Assembly: GCF_003045775.1 (NCBI RefSeq)
Contig: NZ_PXNS01000002.1
Location: 1-64,000 of the forward strand
Length of the DNA stretch: 64,000 nt
Source of the DNA: Halomonas litopenaei
GTDB taxonomy: Bacteria; Pseudomonadota; Gammaproteobacteria; Pseudomonadales; Halomonadaceae
Reading direction: 5' to 3'
Part shown: positions 33,633 to 42,873 of the stretch, piece after piece
Layout of the letters: the number at the start of each line of letters is the position of its first letter
Numbering within the stretch: the first letter of the stretch is position 1
Notes under the pieces: generated by a model
Told to the model about the DNA's origin: nothing
What the model saw: only the letters and a program-made list of their open reading frames with translations
Databases searched by the model: none
Position numbers and translations under genes: made by a program

Positions 33633-33834
33633 CTCGTTTCCTTCAGTGTGCATCTGAGCTTCCTTGGTCGTCTTCTAGGGGATGGCGCTCGATGGGCGAG
33701 CGCCGTGGGAGGCTGTGTCGCATCTGAAAGCGGGACCTTACAACCAGAAGAAAACTTTTCGTGCGGGAGCAGGGAAGGGGCCAGGCCATGCGCCGAGCCA
33801 CCGAAAACGGAGGGTCTCAGCCGGCTGCCCCCCT

Positions 33835-33954
33835 GGGAGCTACTCGGGCGGGGCTTACTCGGATGGGGCTTACTCGGGCGGAGCTAGCTCGGACGGGGAT
33901 TACTCGCGCGGGGACTACTTTGACCGGGCCTACTCGGTTGGGGCCTGTGGCGCG
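33835..33954. repeat. 15-bp tandem repeat, about 8 units, overlapping the LysR 3' end
   Basis: Units such as GGGGCTTACTCGGAT, GGGGCTTACTCGGGC and GGAGCTAGCTCGGAC follow each other without gaps from 33835 to 33954. The first seven are clear and the last is degenerate. The period keeps reading frame. The minus-strand LysR stop codon (33930-33932) is inside unit 7. Confidence 0.85.
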
Positions 33955-34835
33955 GCGCAGCCTTTGAGGTGGTCGACGAACTGGCGCACCTTTGCGAGCT
34001 CTCCCAGGTGCTCGGGATAGACCAGGTAGTAGGCGTCGGGACCGCGCAACAGGGTGGGCCAGGCGGGGACCAGGGCGCCGGCTTCCAGTTCATGGTCGAT
34101 CATGAAGCGTGGAATCAGGGCAAGGCCGCCGCCGGCCATGACCGTGCGAATCAGCGTCTGAAAGGTTTCGAAGCGGATACCGTGGTAGCTGCGATCGGTG
34201 CGAATGCCCTGTTCGTCGAACCAGCGGTGCCACGCGTCGGGGCGGGTCGACAGGTGCAGCAGCCGGCAGTTGGCCAGATCGGCGGGGCTGACGATGCGCT
34301 GGCGCGCCAGATAGCCGGGTGCGCCGACCGCCATCACCTCTTCCTCGAACAGCTTGTGACATTCGAGGTTGGGCCAGCTGCCGTGGCCGTGGAAGATCGC
34401 TATGTCGATGCCTTCGTTTTCCAGATCGAAGGTCTCCACGCGGTCGGACAGGTGCAGGGTGATACCGGGGTGAGCCTCGAAGAAGGCCGGTAGCTGCAGC
34501 GACAGCCAGCGCGTGCCGAAGGTGGGAAGCGTGGCCACCTTGAGCACGTCACCGTGGCCGCTGTAGGTCATGATGGCGTTGGCCGACATCTCGAGGTGGG
34601 CCAGGATCTTGCGCACCTCGGTCAGGTACAGCGAGCCCTCCGGCGTCAGCACCAGGGTGCGCCTGAGTCGACGGAAGAGCTTGTGCTGAAGGTAGTCCTC
34701 GAGCTGGGCCACCTGCTTGCTGATGGCGCTCTGGGTGATGCTCAGCTCATCCGCCGCCCGGGTGAAACTCAGGTGCCGGGCGGCGGCTTCGAAACACTGA
34801 AGCGTGGTGGTCGAGGGGAGATGACGGGCCTTCAT
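33930..34835 (-). CDS. LysR-family regulator (GcvA-like)
   Basis: 301 residues. The N-terminal helix-turn-helix is of GcvA type (LPSTTTLQCFEAAARHLSF, then AADELSITQSAISKQVAQL). The effector domain has the typical LPTFGTRWLSLQLPAFFEAH. The last codons (QAPTE-stop) run into a 15-bp tandem repeat, so the C-terminus may have been trimmed or replaced. Its nearest neighbour is the TRAP permease on the same strand, 170 bp upstream in transcription terms to the right, so it may control the TAXI-TRAP transporter. Confidence 0.9.
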   Translation of the reverse strand: MKARHLPSTTTLQCFEAAARHLSFTRAADELSITQSAISKQVAQLEDYLQHKLFRRLRRTLVLTPEGSLYLTEVRKILAHLEMSANAIMTYSGHGDVLKVATLPTFGTRWLSLQLPAFFEAHPGITLHLSDRVETFDLENEGIDIAIFHGHGSWPNLECHKLFEEEVMAVGAPGYLARQRIVSPADLANCRLLHLSTRPDAWHRWFDEQGIRTDRSYHGIRFETFQTLIRTVMAGGGLALIPRFMIDHELEAGALVPAWPTLLRGPDAYYLVYPEHLGELAKVRQFVDHLKGCAAPQAPTE

Positions 34836-35011
34836 CGAACGCTGACTCCAGCGTAAAAAACCGCCATTCTACCCCAACCGAGGGACTACCGCTGTTGCCG
34901 GTACGTTTTTCGAAACGACCTCCTGCTGAGGTGCTCATTTAAGTTCCCGGCGGCCACTGGGCTACCGGGAACAGGGCCGCCGGGAACTGGCGCTCATCGA
35001 CACCGTCGCCG

Positions 35012-36970
35012 TCAGCGCTGGGCCGACGTTGCCGTATCCAGCGGCGCCTCGGGGCGGCGTGACTGCCACAATGCCACCAGCGCCAGGGCCACCAGCCCCA
35101 GGCTGCTGGTGATGGGGGCCGGGGCCACCATGGCCAGGCCCGCTGCCAGCAGCACCGCCCGCTCCCACATCAGGGCATCACGCACGAAGTGGCCGATCAA
35201 AGCGGCGCTTACGCCGACCAGGCCCACCAGCAGGAAGCCGACATCGCGTACCAGGCCCAGCGGTGTGGCGTCGATCATCACCAGCGCCGGGTTGTAGATC
35301 AGCGCGTAGGGGATGATGAAGGCGCCGATGGCCAGTTTCAGCGCCGTCACTCCGGTCTTCATCGGATTGGCCCCGGCAATCCCTGCGCCGGCGTAGGCCG
35401 CCAGGCAGACCGGTGGCGTGATGTCGGCCACGATCCCGAAGTAGAACACGAACAGGTGCACCGCCATGGGCGCCAGGCCGAACTCGTTGATCAGCGCCGG
35501 CGCGGCGATGGTCGCGGTGACGACGTAATTGGCGGTGGTCGGCAGGCCCATGCCCAGCACGATGCAGGCCAGCATGGTGAAGATCAGGGCGAGGATCAGG
35601 GTGCCGTCGGCCAGGCTGATGATGCCAGCGGCGAACTTGGCGCCCAGCCCGGTCATGCCCACCACCCCGGCGATGATGCCGGCGGTGGCCACCGCGGCGA
35701 TCACCGGCAGCGCGACCCTGGCGCCCTTGTCCAGCAGGCGCACCAGGTCGGCAAGCGACGGTCGGGTCTCCTTGCGCAGCAGGCTGACCGCCAGTGCTGC
35801 GGCGATGCCCAGCAGGGCGGCACGCTGGGCGGTGAAGCCGACGCTGACGGTGGTCACGATCACCGCCAGCGGAAGCAGCATGTACCCCTGACGCATCAAC
35901 AGCTTGCGCTTGCTGGGAAGCTGGTCCTTGGGGATGCCCAGGATACGGCTGCGCTTGGCCTCGAAGTGCACGCCGATAAAGATACCGGTGAAGTACATCA
36001 GCGCCGGTATCAGTGCGGCGTACATGATCTCGCGATAGGACACGCCGACGTACTCGACCATGATGAAGGCGGCCGCGCCCATCAATGGCGGCATGATCTG
36101 CCCACCGGTGGAGGCCGACGCCTCGGTGGCGGCGGCGACCTCGGGACGGAAGCGGGCATTCTTCATCATCGGAATGGTGAAAGAGCCCGAGGCCACGGTA
36201 TTGCCGACCGAGCTGCCCGAGATCATGCCCTGCAGCGAGCTTGCGATCACCGCCGCCTTGGCGGTCCCGCCGGTGAAGCGACCGGTGGCGGCGAAGGCGA
36301 GGTCATTGAAGAAGCGGCCGACCCCGGTCTGGATCAGTACCACGCCGAAGAACAGAAACAGGAAGATGAACTTCGCCGAGATCTGCAGGGGCGTGCCGAA
36401 CACGCCGCTTTCGCGGAACCACAGATAGGGAGCGACCTGCTCGAGCGAGAACCCGGGGTGGGACAGCAGCGCCGTCGGAATATGGTTGCCCAGCAGGGCA
36501 TAGGCCAGCGCCAGCAGGGCCACGATCACGATGGGCAAGCCGACGGTGCGACGCGTCGCTTCCAGCACGAACAGCACACCGGCGCCGGCCACGATCAGGT
36601 CCAGGGTGGAATAGCCGGTGATGCGGGCGCGCAGCACCTCGTCGTAGAACAGGATCTTGTAGTAGGCGCCAAAGGTGGCGGTGAAGGCCAGTACCACGTC
36701 GTACCAGGGCACCGCTCGGCGGGCGCGCTCGCCGCGACAGGCGGGGAATAGCAGGAAGATCATCCCGAGCGCGAGGCCCAGGTGTACCGCCCCTTGCTGT
36801 TGCGATGGCAGGGTACCGAAGTAGCCGGTATAGAGGTGAAAGGATGTCAGCGCGATGCCGAGCAGCGACACCGCCCAGCCCCAGCGGCCCAGGTGAGCGC
36901 GAACGCTGGACTCCCGGTCGTACTTCTCGAGCAATTGCCGAGGGGCATCGGCCGTTGTTTTTTCGACCAT
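35012..36970 (-). CDS. fused TRAP transporter permease (4TM/12TM, TAXI type)
   Basis: 652 residues from ATG 36970, with GGGAG 9 bases upstream; the frame is open to 37027. It combines the small (DctQ-like, first about 150 residues) and large (DctM-like) membrane components in one chain, as is usual for TAXI-TRAP systems. The DctM part has the family element QGMISGSSVGNTVASGSFTI, then MKNARFRPEVAAATEASAST and MPPLMGAAAF. It imports an organic acid or similar solute using a sodium or proton gradient. The TAXI binding protein is encoded directly upstream (60-bp gap). Confidence 0.92.
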   Translation of the reverse strand: MVEKTTADAPRQLLEKYDRESSVRAHLGRWGWAVSLLGIALTSFHLYTGYFGTLPSQQQGAVHLGLALGMIFLLFPACRGERARRAVPWYDVVLAFTATFGAYYKILFYDEVLRARITGYSTLDLIVAGAGVLFVLEATRRTVGLPIVIVALLALAYALLGNHIPTALLSHPGFSLEQVAPYLWFRESGVFGTPLQISAKFIFLFLFFGVVLIQTGVGRFFNDLAFAATGRFTGGTAKAAVIASSLQGMISGSSVGNTVASGSFTIPMMKNARFRPEVAAATEASASTGGQIMPPLMGAAAFIMVEYVGVSYREIMYAALIPALMYFTGIFIGVHFEAKRSRILGIPKDQLPSKRKLLMRQGYMLLPLAVIVTTVSVGFTAQRAALLGIAAALAVSLLRKETRPSLADLVRLLDKGARVALPVIAAVATAGIIAGVVGMTGLGAKFAAGIISLADGTLILALIFTMLACIVLGMGLPTTANYVVTATIAAPALINEFGLAPMAVHLFVFYFGIVADITPPVCLAAYAGAGIAGANPMKTGVTALKLAIGAFIIPYALIYNPALVMIDATPLGLVRDVGFLLVGLVGVSAALIGHFVRDALMWERAVLLAAGLAMVAPAPITSSLGLVALALVALWQSRRPEAPLDTATSAQR

Positions 36971-37030
36971 GGCGTGAATCTCCCGATGATCGCCAGGCGC
37001 CGACACGCCGGCGCCTGACGATGACATGGT

Positions 37031-38032
37031 TTACTTGGCGAGGTCGTCGAGGCTGGTGATACCGCTGTCTTCGCGGGTCACGATCTGGATGACTTCCGGA
37101 TAGATGTGGCCGATAAAGGCGACGTTGCCGATGGCGTTGTCGTCGAACTCACCGTTGCCGGATACCGCGTCCTTGGCCGGTGCATGCACGGTCATGCCCA
37201 GGTCCATGCGGTCGTCACGTATGCTGACGAGGTTCTCGATGGAGGCGCCGGTCTCGATGTTGGTGAAGTTGGCCCCGTCGAGATAGTTGTTCCAGATGGT
37301 GGCCATCTCGCCACCCAGCGGGTAGTAGGTGCCGCCCTGGCTGCCGGTACCGAGGATGTACTCGCTCTTGTCGCCCTGGATCTCGAGCTGAGCCACCGGG
37401 TTGCTCACCTCCAGTCCCTGCTCTTCGTAGTAGCGTTTGGCACCCGGATGGATCGGGATGCCAGCGGAGCCGTTCAGTGCGTTCTCCAGGGTCATGAAGG
37501 CGGACTGGGCGTGGGTGTTTTCTTCGGCCTTCTCGTGCATCAGGCGAGCCAGTTCATAGCCAAGCTCCTCGTCGATGCTGTGGGTGTTGCCCACCAGCAC
37601 GGCGTAGGCGGTCACCGTGGTCACGTCCTGGTCAAGAAACTCGTAGCTGTCCTGGGGGATGACGAAGCGACGGTACTCGCTATTGGCTTCGATATAGTCC
37701 ACCGCGTCGTCGCTCAGGCCGATCATGCGAACGTCACCGGCGGCTGCCTGAAGGTTCTCGATGCTTCCGGACGGCAAGCCGAGGATGCCGATCGACAGGT
37801 CAATATTGCCGTCCTGGACACCGTCGAGCGCCGCGCCGAAACCTTCCTGATAGGCGCTGTAGTCATCTTCCTTCACCCCGTGGGCGTCGAGCAGCAGCTT
37901 TGACACCAGTTGGGTGGTGCTGGCGGGCGGGCCGATCGCGACGTTCGGGGTAGAGGAGGCGCCGTCGCTGCAGGCGCTGAGAAGAGTGGATGCGGCGATG
38001 GCGATCGCGGCCGGCTTCAGGGGATGAGTCAT
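37031..38032 (-). CDS. TAXI-family TRAP solute-binding lipoprotein, circularly permuted
   Basis: 333 residues. A lipoprotein signal ends at Cys21 (STLLSAC). The order of TAXI motifs is rotated relative to the family as I know it. The usual second part comes first: VAIGPPASTTQ (31-41), ILGLPSGSIENL (83-94), IPQDSY (125-130), IPIHPGAKRYYEEQG (192-206). A linker (about 207-223) then leads to the usual N-terminal part: YILGTGSQGGTYYPLGG (225-241), TGASIENLVSI (261-271), YPEVIQIVTREDSGI (311-325). The chain ends at SLDDLAK, exactly where the normal protein would continue with GKRVAIGPP. The start has AGGAA 7 bases upstream. It should capture the solute for the adjacent fused permease. Confidence 0.85.
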   Translation of the reverse strand: MTHPLKPAAIAIAASTLLSACSDGASSTPNVAIGPPASTTQLVSKLLLDAHGVKEDDYSAYQEGFGAALDGVQDGNIDLSIGILGLPSGSIENLQAAAGDVRMIGLSDDAVDYIEANSEYRRFVIPQDSYEFLDQDVTTVTAYAVLVGNTHSIDEELGYELARLMHEKAEENTHAQSAFMTLENALNGSAGIPIHPGAKRYYEEQGLEVSNPVAQLEIQGDKSEYILGTGSQGGTYYPLGGEMATIWNNYLDGANFTNIETGASIENLVSIRDDRMDLGMTVHAPAKDAVSGNGEFDDNAIGNVAFIGHIYPEVIQIVTREDSGITSLDDLAK

Positions 38033-38337
38033 GTGACGTTCCTGTCGTTGAGGTGATGTCGTGGCTCTCTGGCCATGTTTTTTTGGCTATTGTTGCTGGC
38101 TCAAGCAGAGCGGCGGGCATTGTTACCACGAGCCTTTATCACCCACAAAAGAAATCTAATACTCGATCTATTCCTTTTGCTCATTTACGTGCCGATGCCG
38201 CAGTTTTTCGAGAGGATATCGGCGCGCCTGGTATTCATTTATGGAATGCATAAGACGCTTTTTTTCGTTTGAAGAGCTCCAGTGCCGCTGGTTACATCGT
38301 CGTCCTGAATTTTTCGACGATTCGACAGGTACCGGAC
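38033..38337. other. divergent promoter region, no gene recognised
   Basis: 305 bases between the TAXI gene and the aminotransferase gene. It is AT-richer than its flanks (around 38,140-38,280), which fits two divergent promoters. I could not identify a clear operator. Confidence 0.4.
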
Positions 38338-39585
38338 ATGGACTTTCCTCACGTCAGCGCCTCGCTGGGCATCGTTCACCCCTTGTGTGTGGAGCATGGG
38401 CGCAACGCCGAGCTATGGGACGAGGACGGTCGACACTACGTCGACTTTATCGGCGGCATCGGCGTGCTCAATCTGGGGCATGGACATCCGGCGGTGGTGG
38501 AAGCGGTGAAAGCCCAGGTGGATCGGCTGATGCATTCCGCCTTTAACGCCTTGCCCCACCGTGGCTATCTGGAGGTGGCCCAGGCGCTCGATGCCTTCGT
38601 GCCAGTGTCCTACCCGCTGTCGTGCATGCTGACCAACTGCGGGGCCGAGGCGACCGAGAATGCCCTCAAGGTGGCGCGAGCGGCGACCGGTCGTCAGGCG
38701 GTCATCGCCTTCGATGACGGTTTTCACGGCCGCACCCTCGCGGCGCTCAACCTCAACGGCAAGGTCAAGCCCTACAAGACCGGGCTCGGCAGTCTGCCGG
38801 GGCCGGTGTATCACTTGCCGTTCCCGAGCCGGGACAACGATGTCAGCACCGAGCAGGCCATACACGCCCTCGACCGTCTGCTCGAGGTCGAGCTGCCCGC
38901 TGACGAGATCGCCGCGATCATCGTCGAGCCGGTGCAGGGCGAGGGTGGCTTCCGCCTGCTCGATGCGACCTTCGCCGCGCACCTTCGCGAATTCTGCGAC
39001 CGCCACGGCATGGCGCTGATCTTCGATGAGATTCAGTCCGGATTCGGGCGTACCGGTCGGCGTTTTGCGTTCACCCATTTGGGCGTCGAGCCTGACCTGC
39101 TGTTGATGGGCAAGAGCATGGCGGCGGGGCTGCCGCTGGCGGCGGTGGCCGGCAAGTCCCGATTCATGGATGCCCTGCCCAAGGGTGGGCTCGGCGGGAC
39201 CTACTCCGGTAACCCGGTGGCTTGTGCCGCGGCTCGTACGGTGATGGAGGTGATGAGCGAGGCGCGCTTGGCGGGCTGGAGCGAGGCCCAGGAGTCACTG
39301 ATCGTGGCGACCCACGCCCGCCTGAAGGAGCGCTTTCCGATGGTGGGGGCCTTGACCGGGGTAGGTGCCATGCGCGGCATCGTGTTCAACGATACCGCGG
39401 GGGCCAGCGGCGCCGAGCACCTGGCCGCGTTGCTGGCCGCCGGACGCGAGGCGGGGGTGCTGTTGATGCCGAGTGGGCGTCGCCGCAACGTGCTGCGCCT
39501 GCTGGCCCCGCTGACCGCAGAGCCTGAGGTGTTGAGAGAAGGTATGGCGCGGCTGGAGCGCGCGTTGGCGACGCTCACGCCATGA
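38338..39585 (+). CDS. class III aminotransferase, 4-aminobutyrate/omega-amino acid type
   Basis: 415 residues from ATG 38338; the frame is open earlier, but the family start (MDFPHVSASLGIVHP) is here. PLP-enzyme motifs: the NCGAEATENALKVARAATG cofactor phosphate loop, FHGRTLAALNLNGK, the IIVEPVQGEGG and LIFDEIQSGFGRTG blocks, and the Schiff-base Lys in LLMGKSMAAGLPL. It transfers an omega- or alpha-amino group, usually to 2-oxoglutarate, giving glutamate. Its stop overlaps the start of the ydiJ-like gene (ATGA). Confidence 0.88.
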   Translation: MDFPHVSASLGIVHPLCVEHGRNAELWDEDGRHYVDFIGGIGVLNLGHGHPAVVEAVKAQVDRLMHSAFNALPHRGYLEVAQALDAFVPVSYPLSCMLTNCGAEATENALKVARAATGRQAVIAFDDGFHGRTLAALNLNGKVKPYKTGLGSLPGPVYHLPFPSRDNDVSTEQAIHALDRLLEVELPADEIAAIIVEPVQGEGGFRLLDATFAAHLREFCDRHGMALIFDEIQSGFGRTGRRFAFTHLGVEPDLLLMGKSMAAGLPLAAVAGKSRFMDALPKGGLGGTYSGNPVACAAARTVMEVMSEARLAGWSEAQESLIVATHARLKERFPMVGALTGVGAMRGIVFNDTAGASGAEHLAALLAAGREAGVLLMPSGRRRNVLRLLAPLTAEPEVLREGMARLERALATLTP

Positions 39586-42500
39586 TTGCCCGGATCGCCC
39601 TCCGTGATGACGCCCGCCACGACTCCCGCCACCACGCCTGGAATGATGCGGGGATGGACGTGGCCACGAGCTATCGGCGTTTTCTCGAAGCCCTGGTGGG
39701 CCAGGGCTTCGAAGGGGAGGTCGCCCCTGACTACGCCAATCGCACGGTGCTGGCCACCGACAATTCGATCTACCAGCGCCTGCCCCAGGCGGTGCTCTAT
39801 CCTCGCGGGACCGAGGATCTGGTGCGTATCGCCGAGCTGGCGGGGCGCGAAGCGTTCCGCCAGGTGGTGCTGGCGCCCCGGGGAGGAGGCACCGGCACCA
39901 ACGGGCAATCCCTGACCGATGGGCTGGTCGTGGATGTGTCGCGGCACATGAACGCCATACTCGAGATCGACGTGGCACGCCGCCGGGTGCGCGTGCAGGC
40001 CGGGGTGGTCAAGGATCAGCTCAACGCCGCGCTCAAGCCCTACGGACTGTTCTTTGCCCCTGAGCTGTCCACCTCCAACCGCGCCACCCTCGGGGGCATG
40101 ATCGCCACCGATGCCAGCGGCCAGGGCAGCTGCGAGTACGGCAAGACCCGCGATCATGTGCTGGAACTTGAGAGCGTTCTGCTGGGCGGCGAGCGCCTGG
40201 TCAGCCGGCCAGTGGACGAGTTCGAGCTGGCGGCGCTGTGCGCTCGCAAGGACGGTGTGGGCCGCGTGCACCGCGTCGTCCGCGACATTCTCGAGTGCGA
40301 AGGTGAGCGTATCGACGAGACCTTCCCGCCGCTTAATCGCTGCCTCACCGGTTACGATCTTGCCCATCTGACCACGGCGGATGGCCGCTTCGACCTCAAC
40401 AGCGTGCTGTGCGGCGCCGAGGGTTCGCTGGCCATCACCAGCGAGGCGGTGCTCCGGGTGCTGCCGATCCCGGCCCACTCGACCCTGGTCAATGTTCGCT
40501 ACGCCGGTTTCATGGAGGCGCTGGGTGACGCTCGGGCGTTGATGACCAGCGACGCTGCTCCCACCTCCATCGAAACGGTGGACGAGCGGGTGCTGGAGCT
40601 GGCCCGTGGTGACTATGTCTGGGACTCGGTCAGCGAGTTCTTCCCCGATACCGGCGATATCCGGACCCAGGGCATCAACCTGGTCGAGTTCAACGATGAT
40701 GATCTGGCGCGGCTGGGACGCCGGGTCGAGGCCTTTTGCCGGTACCTGGACGAAGACTCGAGTGTCAGGCGTCTGGGCCACACCCTGGCCCAGGGACGCG
40801 AGGCGATTACCCGGGTTTATGCCATGCGCAAGCGCGCGGTGGGGTTGCTGGGCAATGTGGCCGGCGAGAAGCGTCCGCTGCCCTTTGTCGAGGACACCGC
40901 CGTGCCACCCGAGCACCTGGCGGACTACATCGCGGAATTTCGCGCCTTGCTCGACGCCAGGGGGCTTGAGTACGGGATGTTTGGGCACGTCGATGCCGGG
41001 GTCCTGCACGTGCGTCCGGCTCTGGACATGAAGGACCCCGCCCAGGTGGCGTTGATTCGCGAGATCACCGATGAGGTCGCCGAGCTGACGCACAAGTACG
41101 GCGGGCTGTTGTGGGGCGAGCATGGCAAGGGCATTCGCTCGGAATATGCCCCGGCCTTCTTCGGGCCGCTCTACCCCAGCCTGCAACGGCTCAAGGGCGC
41201 CTTCGACCCCTGCAATCAGCTCAACCCAGGCAAGATCGCGACACCGCTCACTGATCCCCCCACCGATCCACTCGACGACGCCAACCAGACGACGGGCCGT
41301 GAGAGCGACCCGGGGCTGCTCGCGGTGGATGGGGTGGCGTTGCGTGGTCAGTTCGATCGCCAGATCGACGAGCGGGTGTGGCAGGCCTACGGCGAGGCGG
41401 TGTACTGCAACGGCAACGGCGCCTGCTACAACTATCATCCCGACGACGCCATGTGCCCTTCGTGGAAGGCGACGCGGCAGCGCATCCACTCACCCAAGGG
41501 GCGTGCCAGCCTGATGCGTGAATGGCTACGCCAGCAGCAACTGGCGGGTGTCGATGTGCTGGACGTGTCCCGACGGCTGCGCAAGCGCAGCGCCTGGGCG
41601 GCGCTCAAGGCCTTCCCCGCAAGGCTGGGGCGAAGCCTGTGGCGCCGTCGCGGCGAGCGAGACTTCTCGCATCAGGTGCATGAGGCCATGGCCGGCTGTC
41701 TGTCGTGCAAGTCCTGCGCCGGCCAGTGTCCGATCAAGGTCGATGTACCGAGCTTCCGGGCGCGTTTTCTCGAGCTCTATCACAGCCGTTACCTGCGCGC
41801 GCCGCGGGACTACCTGGTCGGCGGGCTGGAAGTCATGCTGCCGACACTTTCGCGGTTTGCGCCGCTGTACAACGCCACGCTGCGAATACCAGGAGTTTCG
41901 CGCCTGATGGCCAGTGTGTTCGGTGTGGTCGACAGTCCGCGGCTGTCGTCAGAGCGCCTTGATGGTTGGCTCTATCGCCATGGGGTCGAGCGGGCCACGC
42001 CAGAGGCGCTCAAGCGCCTGGACGAGGCGGAAAAGGCGCGCAGCGTGGTGCTGGTACAGGACGCCTTCACCAGCTACTTCGAATCCCGTCTGGTGATGGA
42101 TACCGTCGAGTTGTTGGAAGGGCTCGGAGTGAGGGTGTTCGTGGCCCCCCATGGCCCCAACGGCAAGCCGCTGCATGTCCAGGGTTTTCTCGGAGCCTTC
42201 GAACGCACCGCCGCACGGCAGGCCGAGCGCCTGCGGGCGCTGGCCGAGGCCGGGGTGGCGCTGGTCGGCATCGACCCGGCCATGACGCTGACCTATCGCC
42301 AGGAGTACGTGAAGGCACTGGGCGCCGCTGCGGTGCCCCTGGTGCAACTGCTGGGCTCCTGGCTGGCGCAGTGGCTGACGAGCAGGCCGCGAGCGGCGCA
42401 ACAAGCCGCACGGTCGTCGGTCGTCAAGGACCCGGACTATCGGTTGCTGCTTCACTGCACCGAGGCGACCCATGTGTCCGGGGCGGCCAAGGACTGGCAG

Positions 42501-42779
42501 CGTCTGTACGAAGCCTTTGGTCTGTCGCTCGAGGTGCTGCAAAGCGGCTGTTGCGGCATGGCAGGCACCTACGGCCATGAAGTGGAGCATCGCCAGACGT
42601 CTGCGCTTATCTATGCGCAATCCTGGCAGCCCCGAGTCGAGGATCCGGATCATCAGGGACGCCTGTTGGCCAGCGGCTATTCCTGTCGCTGCCAGGCTCG
42701 GCGGTTTTCTGGCGCCCACTTGCCACATCCGCTTCAGGGGCTACTCGCGTGCTTGAGGCATCGGACCAAGACTGAGTGA
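39582..42779 (+). CDS. ydiJ: FAD/Fe-S D-2-hydroxyglutarate dehydrogenase, YdiJ-like
   Basis: 1,065 residues, close to E. coli YdiJ (1,018). The FAD_binding_4 domain has PRGGGTGTNGQSL and APELSTSNRATLGGMI, then a C-terminal FAD-oxidase region with YGMFGHVDAGVLHVRPALDM and WGEHGKGIRSEY. A [4Fe-4S] ferredoxin motif follows near residue 700 (MAGCLSCKSCAGQCPIK), and a cysteine-rich CCG domain with GCCGMAGTYGHE near 990. The enzyme oxidises D-2-hydroxyglutarate to 2-oxoglutarate. The start is either ATG 39582 (coupled to the aminotransferase) or ATG 39654. The pairing suggests a local supply or recovery of 2-oxoglutarate, an inference from position. Confidence 0.92.
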   Translation: MIARIALRDDARHDSRHHAWNDAGMDVATSYRRFLEALVGQGFEGEVAPDYANRTVLATDNSIYQRLPQAVLYPRGTEDLVRIAELAGREAFRQVVLAPRGGGTGTNGQSLTDGLVVDVSRHMNAILEIDVARRRVRVQAGVVKDQLNAALKPYGLFFAPELSTSNRATLGGMIATDASGQGSCEYGKTRDHVLELESVLLGGERLVSRPVDEFELAALCARKDGVGRVHRVVRDILECEGERIDETFPPLNRCLTGYDLAHLTTADGRFDLNSVLCGAEGSLAITSEAVLRVLPIPAHSTLVNVRYAGFMEALGDARALMTSDAAPTSIETVDERVLELARGDYVWDSVSEFFPDTGDIRTQGINLVEFNDDDLARLGRRVEAFCRYLDEDSSVRRLGHTLAQGREAITRVYAMRKRAVGLLGNVAGEKRPLPFVEDTAVPPEHLADYIAEFRALLDARGLEYGMFGHVDAGVLHVRPALDMKDPAQVALIREITDEVAELTHKYGGLLWGEHGKGIRSEYAPAFFGPLYPSLQRLKGAFDPCNQLNPGKIATPLTDPPTDPLDDANQTTGRESDPGLLAVDGVALRGQFDRQIDERVWQAYGEAVYCNGNGACYNYHPDDAMCPSWKATRQRIHSPKGRASLMREWLRQQQLAGVDVLDVSRRLRKRSAWAALKAFPARLGRSLWRRRGERDFSHQVHEAMAGCLSCKSCAGQCPIKVDVPSFRARFLELYHSRYLRAPRDYLVGGLEVMLPTLSRFAPLYNATLRIPGVSRLMASVFGVVDSPRLSSERLDGWLYRHGVERATPEALKRLDEAEKARSVVLVQDAFTSYFESRLVMDTVELLEGLGVRVFVAPHGPNGKPLHVQGFLGAFERTAARQAERLRALAEAGVALVGIDPAMTLTYRQEYVKALGAAAVPLVQLLGSWLAQWLTSRPRAAQQAARSSVVKDPDYRLLLHCTEATHVSGAAKDWQRLYEAFGLSLEVLQSGCCGMAGTYGHEVEHRQTSALIYAQSWQPRVEDPDHQGRLLASGYSCRCQARRFSGAHLPHPLQGLLACLRHRTKTE

Positions 42780-42825
42780 GAGTTGCGCCCTTCGTGCGCC
42801 CGTAGAGCGATGTATTTCCATTCTT

Positions 42826-42873
42826 CTGAACTTTATCTGAACTTTAGCTGAACCTTGGCTGAACCATAGCTGG
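42826..42873. repeat. 11-bp tandem repeat, four copies
   Basis: CTGAACTTTAT, CTGAACTTTAG, CTGAACCTTGG and CTGAACCATAG are contiguous, followed by CTGG. It lies in a 411-bp gap (42,780-43,190) in which I see no gene. The period is about one helical turn. Confidence 0.75.

Noticed and set aside
33682-34020. Plus-strand frame containing repeated G-[AS]-Y-S-[GD], considered as a pentapeptide-repeat-like protein
   Set aside because: The pattern does not match pentapeptide repeats (A(D/N)Lxx), the frame is antisense to the end of the LysR gene and no ribosome binding site is present. Reported only as a DNA repeat.
35189-36751. A 520-codon plus-strand frame opposite the TRAP permease
   Set aside because: The sequence is His/Gln/Gly/Asp-rich low complexity typical of the antisense of a membrane-protein gene; the TRAP frame is certain.
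39201-41489. A 762-codon minus-strand frame opposite the aminotransferase and ydiJ genes
   Set aside because: Antisense artefact; both sense genes have complete family motifs.
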